17,854 nt of DNA from Clostridium sp. CAG:1024 (GTDB lineage Bacteria; Bacillota; Clostridia; Christensenellales; CAG-138), in contig HF985476.1 of the NCBI GenBank assembly GCA_000432015.1, forward strand, positions 28,733 through 46,586. The letters run 5' to 3'. The notes below the pieces were generated by a model. It saw only the letters and a list, made by a program, of their open reading frames with translations, ran no database searches and was not told where the DNA came from. This document shows, piece by piece, positions 13,464 through 17,854 of this stretch. Numbering within the stretch: position 1 is the stretch's first letter; each line of letters opens with the position of its first letter. The translations under genes were made by a program, and so were the position numbers.

Positions 13464-13994
13464 ATGAACGTCCTGACATGGCAGTTTTTCGGGGCGGCGT
13501 TCACCCTGATCGCAGGCACGCTGCTGCACTTTGTCTATGGGTGGTCGGATCGCAGTCTTGCAATGGCGCCGTTTGCCGCAGTCAACGAAAGCGTGTGGGA
13601 GCATCTCAAGCTTCTTGCCGTGCCGATGCTGTTGTTTGCCGTCGTCGAATACTTCTGCTACGGCCGCGCACTGCCCGGTTTCCTGCCCGCGCGCACCGCG
13701 TCGGTTCTCTTCGGTATGGCGGAGATCGTGGTCCTGTTCTATACCTATGCCGGCATCGTCGGTCGGAATTTCCTGCTTGCCGATATTCTCGTGTTCTGCA
13801 TCGGCGTTGCGGAAGCCTATCTGCTCGGCGCATACCTGCTTCTGTCCGGTCTGCTTGCAGACGGTTCCATGCAGCGCGCGGCCTTTATCGCCCTGCTTCT
13901 GCTCATCTCGAGCCTGTTCTTCTTTACGTTCCGTCCACCGCACATCGGGCTGTTTCGCGATCCCGTCACCGGACGCTACGGCACGGCGGCATAA
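13464..13994 (+). CDS. DUF6512-type membrane protein
   Basis: A 176-residue protein with about five or six membrane helices. It carries the block LLHFVYGWSD followed by VNESVWEHLKL (residues 41-50), and ends in FRPPHIGLFRDPVTGRYG; I recognise both as hallmarks of the uncharacterised DUF6512 family found mostly in clostridia. The function is unknown. AGGAGG sits 9 bases before the ATG at 13464, which decides the start over the upstream in-frame ATG at 13392. It follows the XRE gene after 134 bases that hold no clear promoter, so read-through from that gene is possible. Confidence 0.82.
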   Translation: MNVLTWQFFGAAFTLIAGTLLHFVYGWSDRSLAMAPFAAVNESVWEHLKLLAVPMLLFAVVEYFCYGRALPGFLPARTASVLFGMAEIVVLFYTYAGIVGRNFLLADILVFCIGVAEAYLLGAYLLLSGLLADGSMQRAAFIALLLLISSLFFFTFRPPHIGLFRDPVTGRYGTAA

Positions 13995-14015
13995 CGCCCG
14001 CGCAAAGCGGTGCGA

Positions 14016-14045
14016 TTGCGCTTCCCCTGCGGTTTCTGCTATACT
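14016..14045 (+). promoter_or_regulatory. Promoter for the acyl-ACP thioesterase gene
   Basis: TTGCGC (14016-14021), 18-base spacer, TATACT (14040-14045). It begins 22 bases after the DUF6512 stop and gives a leader of about 30 nt. Confidence 0.6.
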
Positions 14046-14080
14046 GGCGAAAAAACGCATAACGCATGGAGGAACGATGA

Positions 14081-14833
14081 ATGAAGCGCAGGCAGGACGG
14101 CAGCTGCGAGGAGACTGTAACGATCGGCTTTTCGGAGGCGGACGCCTTCGGCCGCTGCAAAGCATCGACGCTGCTTCGCATGTTCGGCGACCTTGCGGAC
14201 GCGGATTACGCCGCGCGCGGTCTCGCGCATGAGCGGCTGGCAAGCGAGGGCTATGTCTTTCTGCTTTCGCGTATGCGGCTGGAACTTCTGCGCGGTATCC
14301 ACAGCGGTGAAACGCTGACCCTGCGCACTGCGGAGCGCGGCGCGGAGGGGCCCTTTTGCGACCGCGGCTATCTGGCCTTCGACGCGGCGGAACGGCCCGT
14401 TGCTCTCGGACGCGCATTCTGGCTGCTCTGTGACCCGATGACCCGCCGCATTCACAAGCCCGACAGCTTTCCCTACGCCTTTTCCTCCCGCCAAGACTTT
14501 GCCGCAGCCTGTCAAAAGCCCGGCCGCATTCGTATCCCCGGCAGCATGCAGCCGGTTGGCGAACGCCGCATCGTGTATTCCGATCTTGACGGCAACGGGC
14601 ATACGAACAACGCGGTCTATGCGGACATCGCCTTCGATGTACTGCCGCTTGCACTGCCGCAGCAGGGGCTCCGCGATCTTCAGCTCCAATACGTTCGCGA
14701 GGCGAAATACGGCGAGACGCTTTCGCTGTACACGCATACGGAAAGCGGTACGGCATATGTCGAAGGCCGCATCGGAGACGAAACGTGTTTTACCGCGGCC
14801 CTGCGCTTCTTTGACGACACGAGCGCGTCGTAA
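14081..14833 (+). CDS. Acyl-ACP thioesterase (FatA/FatB-like)
   Basis: Cytoplasmic hydrolase that releases fatty acids from acyl carrier protein. The 250 residues contain two hot-dog domains, the usual bacterial layout and length. The N-terminal half has VTIGFSEADAFGRCKASTLL and RMRLELLRGIHSGETLTLRT. The C-terminal half has YSDLDGNGHTNNAVYADIAF, whose Asp170, Asn172 and His174 correspond to the plant thioesterase Asp-Asn-His catalytic set. The ATG at 14081 has GGAGG 8 bases upstream; another ATG at 14077 is out of frame. It has its own promoter and ends about 110 bases before a hairpin. The chain length of the product cannot be read from the sequence. Confidence 0.9.
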   Translation: MKRRQDGSCEETVTIGFSEADAFGRCKASTLLRMFGDLADADYAARGLAHERLASEGYVFLLSRMRLELLRGIHSGETLTLRTAERGAEGPFCDRGYLAFDAAERPVALGRAFWLLCDPMTRRIHKPDSFPYAFSSRQDFAAACQKPGRIRIPGSMQPVGERRIVYSDLDGNGHTNNAVYADIAFDVLPLALPQQGLRDLQLQYVREAKYGETLSLYTHTESGTAYVEGRIGDETCFTAALRFFDDTSAS

Positions 14834-14942
14834 CAAAGGCAGGCCGTAAGAAGGGCGTCGAACGCTCCCTTAACATACAAAGACCTCTGCGATGAAACGG
14901 CTTTTCAAAAGTCTCCTCCGCAGGTTTCATCCGCTTCACAGA

Positions 14943-14978
14943 AAAAGGGACGGTTCGCATAAGAACCGTCCGTTTTTT
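14943..14978. terminator. Hairpin terminator similar to the one at 2332
   Basis: GGACGGTTC (14948-14956) and GAACCGTCC (14963-14971) form a 9-bp stem with loop GCATAA, extended past one mismatch by A:T pairs and followed by TTTTTT on the plus strand. It ends the thioesterase transcript and may also act on the convergent YczE-like gene. The core GACGGTTCGCAT is identical to that at 2332. Confidence 0.75.
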
Positions 14979-14996
14979 GTACAGCTGCATGGCAGC

Positions 14997-15704
14997 TCAT
15001 GCCGCGGTTTTTTCCTGTTCGCCCTCAAAAAACGGCCGCCACGGAAATGCGTCCCGAAAGGTGAAGCGTTGTTCAAACCATCGGGAGCTTTGCCCGATCA
15101 GCCAGCCGTTGAGCAGCGCACAAACGACCGTCCCGATCTTGACCCCCTCAAAGTGCCACAGTCCGAAAAACAGGAAGGACAGCAGCACGCCCACAACGCA
15201 GGACGCGCAATCATACACGATCTTAACGCGGGGGATGGGCTTCCCGAATTTTTCGGCAATGCTCTTGACGAACAGTTCATACACCTCCGGCGAAATATAG
15301 GTGTGGAACATGAACGACACGCCCACGGAGCACAGCACCATACCGACGGCATACAGCAAAAGGCGCTGTAGGATCGTCGTGCAAGGCAGAGACGCGACGA
15401 GAACGGTCGAAAGATCCAGCAAAAGCCCGTAAAACACCGCCGTGACAAACGAAAACAGATATGCCCAGCGGAACCGCCTGAGAATAAGACACAGTGCGAT
15501 CAGCAGACAGGCTTGCAGCGTATACTCCGCCATGCCGAAAGTAAAAAACGGCAGTGTCTCGGATACATGCCGAAAGATGAGATATGCGGGCGCAACGATG
15601 ACCGAAACGCCGAAATCCGCAAGCGCCATCAGCGCAACGCCCACGGCGCACAGCAGAATGCCGAGCAGATATGCCAATTCCGTGTAAAACACCCGTTTTT
15701 TCAT
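14997..15704 (-). CDS. YczE-like integral membrane protein
   Basis: A 235-residue protein with about five or six membrane helices, of the YczE/YitT-like group common in Firmicutes; no biochemical role is established that I can cite. ELAYLLGILLCAVGVALMALADFGVSVIVAPAYLI at the start is the characteristic opening, in which small residues follow the first helix, and GMAEYTLQACLL and GMVLCSVGVSFMFHTYI are repeated elements. The ATG at 15704 has GGAGG 6-7 bases upstream, so the longer reading to 15980 is rejected. It is monocistronic, convergent with the thioesterase gene and divergent from the SLC13-like permease. Confidence 0.83.
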   Translation of the reverse strand: MKKRVFYTELAYLLGILLCAVGVALMALADFGVSVIVAPAYLIFRHVSETLPFFTFGMAEYTLQACLLIALCLILRRFRWAYLFSFVTAVFYGLLLDLSTVLVASLPCTTILQRLLLYAVGMVLCSVGVSFMFHTYISPEVYELFVKSIAEKFGKPIPRVKIVYDCASCVVGVLLSFLFFGLWHFEGVKIGTVVCALLNGWLIGQSSRWFEQRFTFRDAFPWRPFFEGEQEKTAA

Positions 15705-15756
15705 TGCGTTCCTCCGGATATGTATATGAAATGATCTTTCCATGCGCTTTGCTTTC

Positions 15757-15786
15757 AGTATATCGGACGACTGCCGGAAAACGCAA
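15757..15786 (-). promoter_or_regulatory. Promoter for the YczE-like gene
   Basis: On the minus strand TTGCGT (15786-15781), 18-base spacer, TATACT (15762-15757), giving a leader of about 45 nt before the ATG at 15704. Confidence 0.58.
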
Positions 15787-15852
15787 GCGCATTCTTTTCC
15801 TTCGCGGTCCCGATTTCTTCTGTGGGTACGCGTCCCCTTTTTCCCCGTCCTC

Positions 15853-15880
15853 TTGTGTTTTTGCGGATTTGTGGTACACT
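15853..15880 (+). promoter_or_regulatory. Promoter for the SLC13-like permease
   Basis: TTGTGT (15853-15858), 16-base spacer, TACACT (15875-15880), with TG 4 bases before the -10 (TGTGG). The start would be near 15887, about 63 bases before the ATG. Confidence 0.5.
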
Positions 15881-15949
15881 GATTCACCGTGCGCACAGCG
15901 AAGGCATGCCGCCTCAGATCACCCGCCGCACAAAAAGGACATCGGAAGT

Positions 15950-17095
15950 ATGGAAATCCTCCCCCGCGGCAAGGCCGCAAATCCCCTTGTCGGGTTTCTC
16001 AAAGAGAACACCGTTATGGTAATCGCGTTTGCCGCGGCAACCGTCACAACGGTTTTCGTTCCGATCGACCGCGCCTACCTCGGCTATATCGACTTCAAAA
16101 CGCTGACCTGCCTGTTCTGCGTGCTGGCTGTCGTCTGCGCGTTGAAAGATATTCGATTCTTCTTCCTGCTTGCGCAAAAGATCGTTCACTATTTTCGAAA
16201 TGCGCGTCTATGCGTTCTCGCTCTGGTCTATATCACGTTTCTCGGTTCCATGCTAATCGCAAATGACATGGCGCTGCTCACATTTCTGCCGCTGGGCTTT
16301 CTTGTGCTCTCGACCACGCACAAAGAGCGCTATATGGCGTTCACGTTCATCATGCAGAACATCGCCGCCAATCTCGGCGGTATGCTCACGCCCTTCGGCA
16401 ATCCGCAGAATCTATATCTCTATACGAAATTCTGCATCCCGAACAGCGAGTTTTTGCAGATCATGGCGCCGCCGTTTCTCGTCTCCGTTGCGCTCATCAC
16501 CGTTTGCTGCTTCCTGTTTGTCCGCGCGGAACCCATGACGGTCGAGGATGCGGAGATCCGGCTGGATCCCGTCCGCACCGTCCTATACCTTGCGCTGTTC
16601 GCGCTCTCGATCGCCATCGTTTTTCGCGGCATTCCTTACTGGATCGGCCTGATCGTCATTCCCGCGGTTTTGGCCTTTGCGGATCGCCGCGCGCTGCGTT
16701 CGGTCGACTATCCGCTGCTGCTGACCTTTGTATTTTTCTTCATCTTTGCGGGGAACATGGCGCGTATCGAGGGTGTAAAGGCGCTGTTCTCCGGCCTGCT
16801 TTCAAAGAACACGCTGCTGTTCAGCGCGCTTTCCTGCCAATGCATCAGCAATGTCCCGTCCGCCATCCTGCTCTCACAGTTTACCGGCAACTATGCGGAG
16901 CTTCTCGCGGGTGTCAACATCGGCGGCGTCGGGACACTGATCGCGTCGCTCGCGAGTCTCATCACGTTCCGCGAATACGGCAAGCATAACCCAAAGAAGA
17001 TCCGAGGGTATCTGCTTGAGTTTTCCGCCTTCAACTTCGGATTCCTCATCGTGCTGCTCGGGTTTATGGAAGCGCTGTATTCTCTGCGCGCTTGA
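15950..17095 (+). CDS. SLC13/ArsB-NhaD superfamily permease
   Basis: A 381-residue membrane protein with about ten hydrophobic helices, probably an anion or carboxylate/cation transporter. Ion-transporter superfamily features are GSMLIANDMALLTFLPLGFL and its C-terminal counterpart SNVPSAILLSQFTGNY followed by GVNIGGVGTLIASLASLITF, the paired re-entrant elements of ArsB/NhaD/CitMHS proteins. GGMLTPFGNPQNLYLYTKF lies in the middle. It is slightly shorter than typical ArsB (about 430). The ATG at 15950 follows GGAAG, with AAAAGGA further up; this start is reasonable but the ribosome site is not strong. It has its own promoter and a bidirectional terminator shared with the sortase gene. The substrate is not predictable. 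Confidence 0.86.
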   Translation: MEILPRGKAANPLVGFLKENTVMVIAFAAATVTTVFVPIDRAYLGYIDFKTLTCLFCVLAVVCALKDIRFFFLLAQKIVHYFRNARLCVLALVYITFLGSMLIANDMALLTFLPLGFLVLSTTHKERYMAFTFIMQNIAANLGGMLTPFGNPQNLYLYTKFCIPNSEFLQIMAPPFLVSVALITVCCFLFVRAEPMTVEDAEIRLDPVRTVLYLALFALSIAIVFRGIPYWIGLIVIPAVLAFADRRALRSVDYPLLLTFVFFFIFAGNMARIEGVKALFSGLLSKNTLLFSALSCQCISNVPSAILLSQFTGNYAELLAGVNIGGVGTLIASLASLITFREYGKHNPKKIRGYLLEFSAFNFGFLIVLLGFMEALYSLRA

Positions 17096-17101
17096 AAACG
17101 C

Positions 17102-17137
17102 AAAACGCGGACTGCTCAAACGGGCTGTCCGCGTTTT
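17102..17137. terminator. Bidirectional terminator between convergent genes
   Basis: AAAACGCGGAC and its exact complement form an 11-bp stem with a 14-base loop. A and T runs on either side serve both the permease gene (stop at 17095) and the sortase gene (stop at 17160). Confidence 0.8.
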
Positions 17138-17159
17138 CCTATCTTGCACAAAGCATCGT

Positions 17160-17854
17160 TCATTCCTGTCCGCCGATACGCACGAGCCGTCCGTGAACGA
17201 GCAGCCGCGGTTCGTTGTCACCGATATACGTTGAGCACGTCGCAAGCGTCAGTATGGGCGTCTCCGTACCGGGTTCAGCGTCCGGCGACCAGTAGGACTG
17301 CTGCAATGCACGGTTCAGATAGTCCGCGTATTCTGCGTCGGAGTTGAACCAGAGCGTGAAGTATTTCTTGTCCGCGTGAACGGTGCGGCAGGCGAAAATC
17401 TCCACACGATAGGTACGATCCTCCATGAGCAGATACATGTTCGGGTGTTTCTCAAGATAGCTCCGCTCCGCGTATTTCGCGAGGGAGCCGAACATGCTTT
17501 TGTCATTGCGGCGATGCCCGTAGATGACCCAATTCTCGCGTCCCGCAGACAATGCGTTGCGGTAGTCGAAAAACAGCGTTCCGGTGTCGTCCTCGCCGTT
17601 TTCAAATCGATGCGTCAGATAATAGGCGTTGTCCGTGTACTGCACGACGGGATAATTGATGTTGGTGTCCGCGCAGTACAGCCATGCCTTCACATCCTTA
17701 TTCAGCTTTTTGAGCTGTTTCCAGTCAACGGTGAAGCCGACCTCCGACTGCGCCGCGGCCGCCGCATCATTTTGCACGGATTCTTCCTCCATCCATGCGA
17801 GCGAACCGGAGATCGGCGCGGACGTAGGCACGGGCGTTTCCATATCGGGCACGG
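17160..17854 (-). CDS. Class B sortase, N-terminus outside window
   Basis: Membrane-anchored transpeptidase that cleaves a sorting signal and links surface proteins to peptidoglycan. The C-terminal 231 codons are present and the frame is open at the right edge, so the membrane anchor is missing. The catalytic set is visible: His in VIYGHRRNDKSMFGSLAKY, Cys in LTLATCST, and Arg in EPRLLVHGRLV. The class B pattern is supported by AWLYCADTNINYPVVQYTDN and YYLTHRFENGEDDTGTLFFD. Before the catalytic domain is a Pro/Thr/Ser/Ala-rich and acidic stalk. No sortase substrate or pilin gene lies in this window. It is convergent with the SLC13-like permease and uses the shared terminator. Confidence 0.93.
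   Translation of the reverse strand, partial: VPDMETPVPTSAPISGSLAWMEEESVQNDAAAAAQSEVGFTVDWKQLKKLNKDVKAWLYCADTNINYPVVQYTDNAYYLTHRFENGEDDTGTLFFDYRNALSAGRENWVIYGHRRNDKSMFGSLAKYAERSYLEKHPNMYLLMEDRTYRVEIFACRTVHADKKYFTLWFNSDAEYADYLNRALQQSYWSPDAEPGTETPILTLATCSTYIGDNEPRLLVHGRLVRIGGQE

Overview
The window is GC-rich, densely coded DNA that fits a Gram-positive member of the Clostridia (Oscillospiraceae-like is my guess). Reasons: strong AGGAGG-type ribosome binding sites, class B sortase, DUF6512 and YczE-type membrane proteins, an isolated bacterial acyl-ACP thioesterase, and a lipobox-bearing BMP-family binding protein. No rRNA, tRNA, IS element or CRISPR array was seen. The taxon is inferred from gene content only.

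Layout. (1) 1-2365: the 5' part of nadD on the minus strand, then two plus-strand genes: a membrane protein with a degenerate Mrr-like domain, and a small M15 peptidase/peptidoglycan-binding protein ending at a strong hairpin. (2) 2366-2835: no intact gene; it holds a decayed second copy of the C-terminal end of the adjacent IclR regulator and perhaps the tail of a lost membrane protein. (3) 2836-12537: the core of the window, all on the minus strand. In map order it is an IclR-family regulator, a CodA-like amidohydrolase, a complete BMP-type nucleoside ABC importer (ATPase, two permeases, lipoprotein), pseudouridine-5'-phosphate glycosidase (psuG) and pseudouridine kinase (psuK). (4) 12742-17854: unrelated small units: a 74-residue helical protein divergent from a small XRE regulator, a DUF6512 membrane protein, an acyl-ACP thioesterase, a YczE-like membrane protein, an SLC13/ArsB-like permease and a partial class B sortase.

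The core region reads as an uptake-and-breakdown module for a modified or C-nucleoside. The BMP lipoprotein and two NupP/NupQ-like permeases would import the nucleoside, PsuK would phosphorylate it, and PsuG would cleave the C-C glycosidic bond to uracil and ribose 5-phosphate. The CodA-like enzyme, which lacks two catalytic or substrate-contacting residues of true cytosine deaminase, would act on a base or related heterocycle.

The most striking signal is regulatory. A 15-bp palindrome, consensus TTCCGNATTNCGGAA, occurs three times upstream of the importer promoter and twice upstream of the amidohydrolase promoter. In both places the copies are spaced exactly 21 bp centre to centre, and the nearest centre is exactly 17 bp from the outer edge of the -35 box. 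A single copy sits over the predicted transcription start of the iclR gene. This predicts an IclR regulon with two activated promoters and one autorepressed promoter. The psuKG promoter has no such site. The importer mRNA also appears to have a leader of about 375 nt rich in hairpins.
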